Program-made: the position numbers and the translations under genes
Notes under the pieces: model-generated
Seen by the model: only the letters and a program-made list of their open reading frames with translations
The model's database searches: none
What the model was told of the DNA's origin: nothing
Shown: piece by piece, positions 17,242-24,911 of the stretch
Numbering within the stretch: position 1 is the first letter of the stretch
Layout: each line of letters opens with the position of its first letter
Source of the DNA: Streptomyces abyssomicinicus
GTDB lineage: Bacteria > Actinomycetota > Actinomycetes > Streptomycetales > Streptomycetaceae
Direction of reading: 5' to 3'
Assembly (NCBI RefSeq): GCF_008974245.1
Contig: NZ_BBZI01000007.1
Coordinates: 124,001 to 188,000, forward strand
DNA: 64,000 nt

Positions 17242-18489
17242 GTGTCCCTTCGCGTTCTCGTGCTGAGCGGCGGCCGTACCGTGCGGCAACTGCAGGAGCA
17301 GACCGACTACGACGTCGTCCTCGCCGAGGAGAACATGACGTTGGAGCAGCTGATGCTCGCCGACTACCCCCTGGAGGTGGACTTCGACGACTGGGACTCG
17401 GTGATCGCCCAGGTCGCCGAGGCGCACGCGCAGCAGCCCTTCGACGCCGTGGTCACCGGGGTGGAGCGCCTGGTGCCGCTGGCCGGACGGCTGCGGGCGG
17501 AGCTGAAGCTGGAGCACGGCGTCGGTGAGCAGGCGGCCCGCGACTGCATCGACAAGGCGGCCACCCACCGGTTGCTGGCGGAGGCCGGCGTGCCGGTACC
17601 GCGCAACAGGGTGGTCCGGGACGCCGCGGAGGGCGGCGCCGCGGCCGGGGAACTGGGTCTGCCCGTCGTCGTCAAGCCGCGTGACGCCTCCAGCGCCGCA
17701 GGTCTGAAGTACTGCGAGACCCGTGAAGAGGTGGAGCAGGCCGTCGCCGACATCGTGGCCGGCGGACGGGACAGCGCCCTGCTGGAGGAGTACGTCACCG
17801 GCCCGGAGTTCGGCGTCTTCGCCGCCCGGGTCGGCGGGGAGACCGAGGTGCTGTGGGTGGTCGAGGGCGAGGTAGGCCCCCCACCGACCTTCGTCAAGGT
17901 GGGCGGCTTCTTCCCGAGCCGGCTGGACGACGCGCGCCGGGCCGAACTCGACGCCCTCACCGCCCGGGCCCTGGCCGCCGTGGGGCTGGACGACTGGGTC
18001 GCCGCCCTGCAGTTCACCCTCACCGCCGACGGCTGGCGTGCGGGGGAGATCAACCCCCGGGTGCCCGGCGGCCAGGCCGTCGAGATGATCCGCACCACCA
18101 CCGGCCACGAACCCAGCCTGGTGGCGGCCGAGGCGGCCCTCGGACGCCGGGTCGAGGCGGGCCGGGCCCGCAACGCGGCCGGGCTGTACCGCAGCGTCGT
18201 CTTCGACGCCGCGGGCCGCATCGACTACGTGCGCAAGGACGTCCGCGAACTGGCCGGCCTGGAGTCCCCGGTGCCGCCGTTCGTCGAGTTCGACGTCGAA
18301 CCCGGCGAGGCGGTACTGCCGGTCGGGCACCCCCGCGGAGGGGCCTTCGGCCGCATCGTGCTGGCCGGCGAGAGCCTGGAGCAGCTGGAGCGCGACTACG
18401 CGCGGGTCATGGAGCAGCTCGCCGTCCGCCTCGTCTCCGAGCCCGTCGCGGACGCCGCCGTGGAACGCGCGCACACCAGCTGCTGCTGA
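17242..18489 (+). CDS. ATP-grasp ligase 3 with C-terminal Cys-Cys
   Basis: A 415-residue ATP-grasp ligase. The ATP site is intact: CIDKAATHRLLAEAG, PVVVKPRDASSAAG, LLEEYVTGPEFGV and the metal site GEINPRVPGG. The C-terminal lid GGAFGRIVLAG is shared with ligases 1 and 2. The chain ends HTSCC. GTG at 17242 starts 10 bases after ligase 2 with a GGTGATGG site. Three tandem ligases in one operon suggest a short peptide assembled in steps, or one ligase acting on each of several acceptors. The last gene before the next ArsR-type operator, it closes the first transcription unit of the Cys-tag operon. Confidence 0.88.
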   Translation: MSLRVLVLSGGRTVRQLQEQTDYDVVLAEENMTLEQLMLADYPLEVDFDDWDSVIAQVAEAHAQQPFDAVVTGVERLVPLAGRLRAELKLEHGVGEQAARDCIDKAATHRLLAEAGVPVPRNRVVRDAAEGGAAAGELGLPVVVKPRDASSAAGLKYCETREEVEQAVADIVAGGRDSALLEEYVTGPEFGVFAARVGGETEVLWVVEGEVGPPPTFVKVGGFFPSRLDDARRAELDALTARALAAVGLDDWVAALQFTLTADGWRAGEINPRVPGGQAVEMIRTTTGHEPSLVAAEAALGRRVEAGRARNAAGLYRSVVFDAAGRIDYVRKDVRELAGLESPVPPFVEFDVEPGEAVLPVGHPRGGAFGRIVLAGESLEQLERDYARVMEQLAVRLVSEPVADAAVERAHTSCC

Positions 18490-18538
18490 AACGAATCTCC
18501 CTGCTCCGCACTGTCTTGACGCCCCACCACACCCCATG

Positions 18539-18564
18539 ATTCGATATTTTTGAAAGTATCGAAT
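18539..18564 (+). promoter_or_regulatory. perfect ArsR-type operator before the 34-residue Cys peptide
   Basis: ATTCGATA (18539-18546) and TATCGAAT (18557-18564) form a perfect 8-bp inverted repeat around a 10-base T/A-rich spacer. It lies 20 bases before the ATG of the small Cys-rich gene. TTGACG at 18516-18521 is a possible -35, though its distance to GATATT (18543) is 21 bases. This is the best-formed member of the dyad family found at the arsenic genes. Confidence 0.75.
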
Positions 18565-18584
18565 TAGCCTAGGAGGGAGGAACC

Positions 18585-18689
18585 ATGGCCGACGACATGA
18601 TCGGTTCCGGCTGCTGTGAGACCAGCGGGAACGAGGACGTCGCGGAGGACGGCACCGAGTGCGGGTGCGCCTGCGCCTGCTGCGACTAG
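18585..18689 (+). CDS. 34-residue acidic Cys-rich peptide (carrier, metallothionein or precursor)
   Basis: A tiny gene well supported by its surroundings: ATG at 18585 follows the near-ideal ribosome site AGGAGGGAGG, a perfect ArsR-type operator lies just upstream, and a 13-bp hairpin follows the stop. The product has seven Cys in 34 residues: Cys10-Cys11, then Cys26, 28, 30, 32 and 33 in CGCACACCD, ending in Asp. Asp and Glu dominate the middle. No family was recognised. It could be a small metallothionein, a ribosomal precursor, or a carrier comparable in size and acidity to LysW-type proteins served by ATP-grasp ligases and a zinc peptidase, all of which are encoded nearby. Strong expression on arsenite exposure is predicted. 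Confidence 0.72.
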   Translation: MADDMIGSGCCETSGNEDVAEDGTECGCACACCD

Positions 18690-18707
18690 TTCGACCGGAA
18701 CAAGGGC

Positions 18708-18734
18708 GGGCCGCATCCCCCGGGGATGCGGCCC
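18708..18734 (+). terminator. 13-bp hairpin after the Cys-rich peptide gene
   Basis: GGGCCGCATCCCC and its exact complement GGGGATGCGGCCC are separated by a single C, so the helix will open to a loop of a few bases. It lies 19 bases after the peptide stop and 40 bases before the ABC gene, without a U-run. It may be a partial terminator that keeps the small peptide mRNA in excess over the transporter genes, or a stabiliser of the 3' end. Confidence 0.6.
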
Positions 18735-18774
18735 GTCGAAACCACCACCGACACGACATTGAGGGGGCTCGACG

Positions 18775-20466
18775 TTGAACGACTCGCTACGCGCGCTGCG
18801 GTTCATCTATGGCTACCCGCTGCGCTACCGCCGCGAGATGGTCATCGCCACGGTGATCATGTTCCTCGGCCTCCTGGGCAACATCGCCGTCCCGCTCCTG
18901 ACGCGGTACGCCATCGACATCGGCGTCCTGGGCGGTGAGTCCAGCACCCTGCTGATGACCTCGCTGGGCGTCCTCGGCGCCGGCGTGGCGACCACCGCCC
19001 TGCTGCACATCGGCAAGCGCATGCGGTTCACGGTGGCCAGCAAGGCCGTCAACGACCTGCGGGAGGACCTCTTCCGCAAGCTCATGAACCTCGGCCCCGC
19101 GGACATCGCGGAGGCATCCGGAGGGCGCGCCCTCACCCGCCTGGTCTCCGACGCCGTCTCCGTCCGCGGCCTCACCAACGGCGGTCTCCTGGAACTGCTC
19201 AACCAACTGCTGGTCACCCTCACCATGCTGGTGACCGCGCTCGTCATCGACCCCAGGACCACGCTGCTCGCCGTCATCCCGATGGTCTTCGTGGTGATCG
19301 GCAACTTCACCGTGCAACTGCGCCTCCAGCGGGCCTTCGTGGAGCTGAAGAGCCAGTTCACCAAGCTGCTGGCCGGTGTCGGCGAGTCGCTCGCCAACAT
19401 CAACGTGGTCAAGTCCTACGGCCGCGAGGCCGAGGCCTCCGACCGGCTGAACAAGGTCAATCAGGACCACTCGGCGCGCGACGGCAGGATGAAGCGCACC
19501 TACAGCCGGTGGGAGGCGATCCTCAACGTCGTCGGCGGGCTGCCCACGCCGATCGCGCTGTGGGCGGGCGGACAGGCTGTCCTGAACGGCACCAGCACCG
19601 TCGGCGACCTGGTCGCCGTCGTCGCCCTGGTGATGATGTTCCAGATGAGCATCCACATGCTCGCCATGCACACCAACGGAGCCTTCCGCAGCGTCGTCAC
19701 CGCCCAGCGCCTGCTGCGCGTGATGGACGCCCGCTCCGTCATCACCGGGCGCGACGGCGCCACCGACCTGCCCGCCCTCGGCTCCCTCGACGCCACCGGC
19801 ATCGACGTCGACATCGCCGGACGCCGCGTCCTGGACAAGGTGGGGCTGCACATCGAGGCCGGCGAGGTGGTCGCGCTGACCGGGCCCACCGGCAGCGGCA
19901 AGTCCACCCTGCTGCACGTCCTGGCCCGGCTGCGCGACCCCGACGGAGGCAGCGTGACCTACGACGGCGTCGACGCCCGGACCTACGCGCCGGACGCCCT
20001 GCGCCGGCACATCGTGTGCCTGCCGCAGCGGCAGTGGGTCTTCGAAGGCACCCTCGAGGACAACATCCGGTTCGCACGCCCCGAGGCCACCCGTGACGAG
20101 GTCGCCCAGGCGGCCACCGCCGCCGGTCTCTCCCACATCCCGCTCGACCGCCGCTTCGGCGCCAGCACCCTGGACCTCTCCGCAGGCGAGCGTCAGCGCA
20201 TCGGCCTGGCCCGCGCCCTGCTCGTCGACCCGGACGTCCTGCTGCTGGACAACCCGACGGCCAATCTCGACGCCGAGACCGAGGCAGCGCTCCTGGAGAC
20301 CGTCCTGCGGGTGCGCAACGGACGCACCCTGGTCATCGCCTCCCAGCAGACCGCCGTCACCAGCTACGCCGACCGGACCATCAGCCTCGCACCCCGTGCG
20401 ACGGCCCCGGACGCGGTGGCCACGCTCACCGGCGCGGCCGGCCTCGAAGGAGGAAAGGACTCATGA
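18775..20466 (+). CDS. ABC exporter half 1, degenerate nucleotide site
   Basis: A 563-residue fused permease-ATPase with six hydrophobic segments in about 1-310. Walker A GPTGSGKST lies near 368-376 and the signature LSAGERQRIGLARALL near 468. The Walker B segment reads VLLLDNPTANLD, with Asn where the catalytic Glu is expected, and the H-loop reads VIASQQTAV without His. Such a half usually pairs with a canonical half, which is encoded next. TTG at 18775 is the likely start, with GAGGGGG upstream. The pair is a type IV exporter, probably for the cluster product, a peptide or an arsenic-thiol conjugate. Confidence 0.9.
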   Translation: MNDSLRALRFIYGYPLRYRREMVIATVIMFLGLLGNIAVPLLTRYAIDIGVLGGESSTLLMTSLGVLGAGVATTALLHIGKRMRFTVASKAVNDLREDLFRKLMNLGPADIAEASGGRALTRLVSDAVSVRGLTNGGLLELLNQLLVTLTMLVTALVIDPRTTLLAVIPMVFVVIGNFTVQLRLQRAFVELKSQFTKLLAGVGESLANINVVKSYGREAEASDRLNKVNQDHSARDGRMKRTYSRWEAILNVVGGLPTPIALWAGGQAVLNGTSTVGDLVAVVALVMMFQMSIHMLAMHTNGAFRSVVTAQRLLRVMDARSVITGRDGATDLPALGSLDATGIDVDIAGRRVLDKVGLHIEAGEVVALTGPTGSGKSTLLHVLARLRDPDGGSVTYDGVDARTYAPDALRRHIVCLPQRQWVFEGTLEDNIRFARPEATRDEVAQAATAAGLSHIPLDRRFGASTLDLSAGERQRIGLARALLVDPDVLLLDNPTANLDAETEAALLETVLRVRNGRTLVIASQQTAVTSYADRTISLAPRATAPDAVATLTGAAGLEGGKDS

Positions 20467-22382
20467 CCGCCGCCCCGGCCGAGGTTCCGCTCGAGGGCAA
20501 GGAGGCGCGGCGCACCCTCGCCCGCGCGGTCCGCCGCTTCCTGCCGTACCTCCGCCCGCACTGGACCTGGCTCACCGTCGCCACCGTGATGGCCGTCCTC
20601 AACTCGATCGTCACCATCGCCGTGATGTACACGGTGATGGCCGGCATCGGGCAGATCGTCATCGGCGACATGAGCGCGGTCGAGTCGACCGCCGTCAACC
20701 TGATCGTGCTGACGATCGCCGAGAACGTCATCCGCATCGTCTACAACTCGGCGATGATCCGCATCAACGAACGCCTCTCGGTCACCATCCGCGACGACCT
20801 CGTGAAGCGGCTGCACAACGTGCAGCTGTCCCGCCACGTCTCCCAGGCCAGCGGCGAATGGGTCACCCGGGTGCTGTTCGAGGCCAACCGCTTCCGGGGC
20901 TTCCTCACCAAGTCCCTGATGGAGGTGGCCAACAGCGTCATCTGGTTCGTCGCCTTCGCCGTCTTCCTGCTCGCCCTCAGCCCCACCGTGGCGCTGCCCA
21001 CGCTGATCACCATTCCGCTGATGGTCTGGATCGCGGTGACCTTCACCAAGCGCCTGCGGCCCGACACCCGCGCCCAGCGCGAGGGCTGGGACCAGGTCGT
21101 GGGCTACCTCAACCAGCGCATCGACGGCCTGGCGGACATCCGCTCGTTCGGCCAGGAGGAGGCGGTCCTCGCCGACCTGCGCCGGCGCTCCGAGGACTAC
21201 AGCACCGTCCACAACCGGCTCTCCTTCAAGCGCCTGTGGCTCACCTCGCAGCTCGGCTTCGGCGTCTTCCTGGCCCTGGCACTGCTGATCTTCTTCGGCG
21301 GCCTCCAGATCATCAACGGCCACCAGCTCGGCTCCGGCTTCTTCTTCGACATGGCCGCCGGCATGATGCCCATGACCTGGATGCTCATGGGCACCGACAC
21401 CATGATGGCCTCGATGGGCATGGCCTCCGGCACCGCCCTGGCCGCCGGAACGCTCGCCGCGTTCGCCCTGTTCGTCAAGCGCATGCTCAACCCGGTCCGC
21501 GACCTCGCCCACCAGCTCGGCCAGACCTCCGACATCGCCGCCACCGCGCAGCGGATCCTCGAGGTGCTCGAACTGGAGGAGGAGCAGAGCGGAACCGGCA
21601 CGCTGCCCCCGGTCGAGGGCGACGTGGAGGTCGACGACGTCCGGTTCGCCTACGGCGACGGCCCCGAAGTGCTGCACGGTGTCACGCTGCGCGCGCGGCC
21701 GGGCGAGCACATCGGCATCGTGGGCACCAGCGGCGCAGGCAAGAGCACGCTCATGCAGCTCCTGGTGCGTCTCTACACGCCCACCAGCGGCGCCGTACGC
21801 GTCGACGGGCACGACCTGGCGGGCATCAGCAGCGCCTCCGTCCGCTCCCAGGTGCTCCTGGTCACCCAGGAGGCGCAGCTCTTCGACGGCACCGTCACCG
21901 AGAACATCCTCTTCGGCCGCCCCGAGGCCACCGAGGGACAGGTCGTCGAGGCGGCCCGGGCCGTCGGGGCCGACGAGGTCATCGCCGGACTGCGCGACGG
22001 ATACGCCACCCGGGTCGGTGAGCGGGGGTCGCGTCTGTCGGTGGGCGAGCGGCAGCTGATCGCCCTGGCCCGGGCCATGCTCGCCGACCCGCGCGTCATC
22101 GTCCTCGACGAGGCCGTCTCCAGCGTCGACCCCGACCGCCAGCGCGTCGTCTTCGCGGCCATCCGCCGCCTGCTGGAAGGCCGTACGGCGATCGTCGTCG
22201 CCCACTGGCTCGCACTCGTCGAAGACCTCGACCAGGTGTTCGTCCTGGAGGACGGACGCATCGTCGAATCCGGTCGCCCCGTGGAGCTTCTCACCGCGGG
22301 CGGGCGGCTCACCGAACTGTGCCAGGCCCAGGAGGGCCGAACCCGGCAGAACACCGAAGGAAAGGACAACACCCGTGTCTGA
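20463..22382 (+). CDS. ABC exporter half 2, canonical nucleotide site
   Basis: A 639-residue permease-ATPase. The transmembrane part covers about 1-340, with a Met-rich stretch in the last helices (FFFDMAAGMMPMTWMLMGTDTM is the region; Met clusters near 298-325). Walker A is GTSGAGKST, the signature LSVGERQLIALARAML, Walker B VIVLDEAVSSVD with catalytic Glu, and the H-loop VVAHWLAL keeps His. ATG overlaps the stop of half 1 (ATGA), so the two halves are made together and should form a heterodimer with one active and one degenerate ATP site, as in TM287/288-type exporters. The Met cluster could line a soft-metal path, but this is speculative. Confidence 0.9.
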   Translation: MTAAPAEVPLEGKEARRTLARAVRRFLPYLRPHWTWLTVATVMAVLNSIVTIAVMYTVMAGIGQIVIGDMSAVESTAVNLIVLTIAENVIRIVYNSAMIRINERLSVTIRDDLVKRLHNVQLSRHVSQASGEWVTRVLFEANRFRGFLTKSLMEVANSVIWFVAFAVFLLALSPTVALPTLITIPLMVWIAVTFTKRLRPDTRAQREGWDQVVGYLNQRIDGLADIRSFGQEEAVLADLRRRSEDYSTVHNRLSFKRLWLTSQLGFGVFLALALLIFFGGLQIINGHQLGSGFFFDMAAGMMPMTWMLMGTDTMMASMGMASGTALAAGTLAAFALFVKRMLNPVRDLAHQLGQTSDIAATAQRILEVLELEEEQSGTGTLPPVEGDVEVDDVRFAYGDGPEVLHGVTLRARPGEHIGIVGTSGAGKSTLMQLLVRLYTPTSGAVRVDGHDLAGISSASVRSQVLLVTQEAQLFDGTVTENILFGRPEATEGQVVEAARAVGADEVIAGLRDGYATRVGERGSRLSVGERQLIALARAMLADPRVIVLDEAVSSVDPDRQRVVFAAIRRLLEGRTAIVVAHWLALVEDLDQVFVLEDGRIVESGRPVELLTAGGRLTELCQAQEGRTRQNTEGKDNTRV

Positions 22383-22698
22383 CGCCAGCCTTGGCTCCCT
22401 GTTCTGGGACGCCGCCCAGCAGTCGCCCGCCGCTGCCGCCGAGGAGCCCAAGAAGGCCACGTCATGCTGCGGCCCCAAGCCGGCGGCCGAGAAGGCCGAC
22501 GCCTCCGCGAAGGCCGACGCCCCGGCGAAGGCCGAGGCGCCCAAGAAGGCCTCCTCGTGCTGCGGCCCCAAGCCCGCCGCCGACACCGCCGACGCCGGGG
22601 ACAAGCCGAAGCAGACCTCCTGCTGCGGCCCCAAGCCGGCCGCCGCGGCCCCCGCCGACCAGGCGTCCGCGCCCGCCAAGAAGTCCTGCTGCGGCTGA
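22375..22698 (+). CDS. 107-residue protein with four SCCG repeats
   Basis: Starts with GTG inside the last codons of ABC half 2 (8-base overlap, GAAGGAAAGGA upstream). A short N-terminal segment SLGSLFWDAAQQ looks like an amphipathic helix and may dock to a partner. The rest is an Ala/Lys/Pro-rich flexible chain carrying four Cys pairs at residues 31-32, 62-63, 83-84 and 105-106. Three are in near-identical SCCGPKPAA units; the last is at the end, SCCG. No family was recognised. The design looks like a multivalent thiol arm that could load arsenic or copper to or from the exporter it is coupled to. Expression linked to the transporter is clear; function is inference. Confidence 0.78.
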   Translation: MSDASLGSLFWDAAQQSPAAAAEEPKKATSCCGPKPAAEKADASAKADAPAKAEAPKKASSCCGPKPAADTADAGDKPKQTSCCGPKPAAAAPADQASAPAKKSCCG

Positions 22699-22729
22699 CC
22701 GCCACCCCCAACCGTCCGAAGGAGGACAC

Positions 22730-23260
22730 ATGACCCGGCGCACGGACACCCGTCAGCCTGCCGGAACGGATCTCACGGCAACGCCGGCGGGCGCCCGCAC
22801 CCCACGCGGGCCGATGCGCCGGGCCGCCTCCCCGGGCGCCGTCGTGCTGGCCGCGGCGCTGCTCGCCGCCTGCGGCCCCTCGACGGACACCGGAGCCGCC
22901 GCGCCCGCGGCCACGTCCGACCTCGACAAGAACTGCCGGGCCACCAAGTCCGACGCGGGGCTCGAAGTGACGCTCGCGGTGGCTCCTTGCCCGGTCAAGG
23001 GCGGTGGCGCGGCCGGCACGGCCGACATCACCGTCAAGGACGCCGCGGGCCAGCCGGTGGAGGGCGCGAAGGTCGAGATCAACCCGGAGATGCCCAACAT
23101 GAAGATGAAGGGCGGCGACCAGACCGCGCGGCCCGAGGGCGAGGGCTACCAGGCCAAGCTCGTCCTGGGCATGCCCGGCGACTGGAAGATCACCGTCCAG
23201 GTGAGGCCCGGCTCCGGGGAGGCGTCCTCCACCGCGTTCCACCTGACGGCGGGGGAGTAG
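22730..23260 (+). CDS. YtkA/FixH-like lipoprotein, possible metal-binding
   Basis: A 176-residue protein with a lipobox LLAAC at about residue 46 following a hydrophobic stretch. The first 28 residues are unusual for a lipoprotein; an internal ATG at 22814 would give a normal signal peptide of about 20 residues, but GGAGG lies ahead of 22730. The mature part is an immunoglobulin-like domain of the YtkA/FixH sort with a Met-rich loop MPNMKMKGG, a motif often linked with copper in this family. It follows the SCCG-repeat gene by 31 bases. It probably sits on the outer face of the membrane and receives metal or product passing the ABC exporter or CopA. Confidence 0.75.
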   Translation: MTRRTDTRQPAGTDLTATPAGARTPRGPMRRAASPGAVVLAAALLAACGPSTDTGAAAPAATSDLDKNCRATKSDAGLEVTLAVAPCPVKGGGAAGTADITVKDAAGQPVEGAKVEINPEMPNMKMKGGDQTARPEGEGYQAKLVLGMPGDWKITVQVRPGSGEASSTAFHLTAGE

Positions 23261-23262
23261 GC

Positions 23263-24444
23263 GTGATCAGCAGTCGTGCCGGCTCCCTGCCCGCGTCCAG
23301 TACCGCGGCGCTGGACGCCCACGTCAAGGCGCTGCTCGCCGAGGGCGCCGACATCGTCAACCTCACCGGCGGTGAACTGGACTTCCCCACCCCCGAGCAG
23401 GCGTCCGAGGGCGCGCGGCGGGCCATCGCCGAAGGCCGCACCCGCTACACCCCGGTGGCGGGCGTCGGACACCTGCGGGAGGCCGTGGCCCGGCGTCTCA
23501 CCACCCGCTGGAACAGCCCCCACGAGCCCGCGCAGATCGTCACCACCAACGGTGCCAAGCAGGCCCTGGCCCAGATCTTCACCGTGCTCTGCGAACCGGG
23601 CGACGAGGTGATCCTGCCCGCCCCGTACTGGGTGAGCTTCCCCCACATGATCCGGCTCGCCGGCGCCGTACCGGTCGAGGTGGACACCTCCGCCACCGGC
23701 TTCCGCCTCACGCCCGAGGCCCTGCGCGAGGCCGTCACGCCCCGGACGAAGGTCCTCCTGCTCAACAACCCCTCCAACCCCACCGGCGTGGTCCTGGACC
23801 GCGGTGAGCTCGCCGCCCTCGCCCACGTGGCCCTGGAGCACGGACTGGTCGTGGTGAGCGACGAGATCTACGGCGACCTGGTCCACGAGGGCGCGGAGTT
23901 CACCAGCTTCGCCTCGCTGGGACCGGAGATCGCCGAACGCACCGTCACGGTCGGCGGCTTCTCCAAGACCTACGCGATGACCGGATGGCGGATCGGCTTC
24001 GCCGCCGCCCCGCCGCCGGTCGCCGCAGCTCTCTCCGCCGTACAGGGGCACACCAGTTCCGCGCCGTCGTCCATCTCCCAGTACGCGGCGCTCGCTGCCC
24101 TGGAAGGCGACACGGACACCGAACTCGACCGTCGGGCCGCGGAGTTGAACCGGCGTCGAGCGATCATGCGGGACGGCGTGCGAGGCCTCCCCCCACTGCG
24201 CCTGACGGCGCCGCCGCAGGGAGGCTTCTTCGCCTTCGTGGACGTCCGGGGGCTGTGCACCGGGCCCGGCGACGACGCGGGCACGGTGGCCGGGAACCTG
24301 CTGGAGCACGCCGGCGTCGCGGTGATGCCCGGCAACGACTTCGCGGCACCCCACCACGTGCGCCTCTCCTACGCCGTCGCCGCCGAGGACATCGCCCTCG
24401 CGCTGGACCGGATCGGCTCCTACCTGAAGGCCGTCGACGCCTGA
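23263..24444 (+). CDS. class I PLP aminotransferase (aspartate-type)
   Basis: A 393-residue fold-type I aminotransferase. NNPSNPTGVV, SDEIYGDLVHEG and the PLP-lysine motif GGFSKTYAMTGWRIG are all present, and the C-terminal Arg in HHVRLSYA fits the substrate carboxylate site of AspC-like enzymes. GTG at 23263 begins two bases after the lipoprotein stop. In the phosphonate world, phosphonopyruvate is transaminated to phosphonoalanine by enzymes of this kind. With arsonopyruvate expected from the core genes and no thiamine-dependent decarboxylase in the window, arsonoalanine formation is an attractive proposal. Ordinary aspartate or aromatic transamination cannot be excluded. Confidence 0.88.
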   Translation: MISSRAGSLPASSTAALDAHVKALLAEGADIVNLTGGELDFPTPEQASEGARRAIAEGRTRYTPVAGVGHLREAVARRLTTRWNSPHEPAQIVTTNGAKQALAQIFTVLCEPGDEVILPAPYWVSFPHMIRLAGAVPVEVDTSATGFRLTPEALREAVTPRTKVLLLNNPSNPTGVVLDRGELAALAHVALEHGLVVVSDEIYGDLVHEGAEFTSFASLGPEIAERTVTVGGFSKTYAMTGWRIGFAAAPPPVAAALSAVQGHTSSAPSSISQYAALAALEGDTDTELDRRAAELNRRRAIMRDGVRGLPPLRLTAPPQGGFFAFVDVRGLCTGPGDDAGTVAGNLLEHAGVAVMPGNDFAAPHHVRLSYAVAAEDIALALDRIGSYLKAVDA

Positions 24445-24458
24445 GCCCCCATCCCCCG

Positions 24459-24521
24459 TTTCTTCCCACCGCCCACCCCGTCTTCTTTCTTCCCACCGCC
24501 CACTTCCTTCCCACCACCCAC
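24459..24521 (+). repeat. three pyrimidine-rich direct repeats
   Basis: TTTCTTCCCACCGCCCAC occurs at 24459-24476 and 24486-24503, and TTCCTTCCCACCACCCAC at 24504-24521. The gap between the aminotransferase and CopZ genes is almost pure pyrimidine plus A on the plus strand. No terminator hairpin is visible. Confidence 0.6.
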
Positions 24522-24564
24522 GCCAGCACGGCCCGTCGGGCCGGCCGACGATTTGGAGAACATC

Positions 24565-24789
24565 ATGAGCACCACCGCCACCGTCTTCGAGGTCCGCGGC
24601 ATGACCTGCGGGGGCTGCGCCAAGCGCATCCGCACGGCGATCGAGACCGACCTCGGCGACGGCGCGTCGGTCGTGGTCGACCACAAGAGCGGCCGGGTGA
24701 CCGTCACCTCCGCCGGCGAGTTCACCCCGGACGCCGTGCGGGCCGCCGTGGAGCGCACCGGCTACGAGTTCGCCGGGACCGCCGAGTGA
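24565..24789 (+). CDS. copZ: CopZ-like HMA metallochaperone
   Basis: A 74-residue heavy-metal-associated domain with GMTCGGC, placing metal ligands at Cys15 and Cys18 in the first loop of the beta-alpha-beta-beta-alpha-beta fold. It would carry Cu(I) to the P-type ATPase two genes downstream. ATG at 24565 is preferred to TTG at 24553; GGAG lies between. The next small membrane gene starts inside its stop codon. Arsenite binding by a CxxC pair is chemically possible but not the known role of the family. Confidence 0.9.
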   Translation: MSTTATVFEVRGMTCGGCAKRIRTAIETDLGDGASVVVDHKSGRVTVTSAGEFTPDAVRAAVERTGYEFAGTAE

Positions 24790-24881
24790 ACCCGGCCCTC
24801 AAGCTCGCCCTGTACGCCGTGGGCCTCGCCGTCTGCTTCGGTGCGGCCTGGCTGGTCGGCAGCGCGCTGCCGCCCCTGTAA
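24786..24881 (+). CDS. 31-residue single-helix membrane peptide
   Basis: GTG at 24786 overlaps the CopZ stop (GTGA), so it is translationally coupled. The product begins NPALK and is one transmembrane helix, LALYAVGLAVCFGAAWLVG, with a Cys inside the helix and PPL at the end. It lies 30 bases before CopA. Small one-helix proteins in this position may assist the ATPase. The coupling and composition support translation; function is unknown. Confidence 0.6.
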   Translation: MNPALKLALYAVGLAVCFGAAWLVGSALPPL

Positions 24882-24911
24882 CCCTCACCGTCCGCAAAGG
24901 AGACAGCAGTC

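Noticed and set aside
18585..18689. Confident call of the Cys-rich peptide as a RiPP precursor
   Set aside because: No leader-binding or dedicated RiPP enzyme (LanM, YcaO, radical SAM) is nearby; carrier or metallothionein roles are equally possible, so it is left open.
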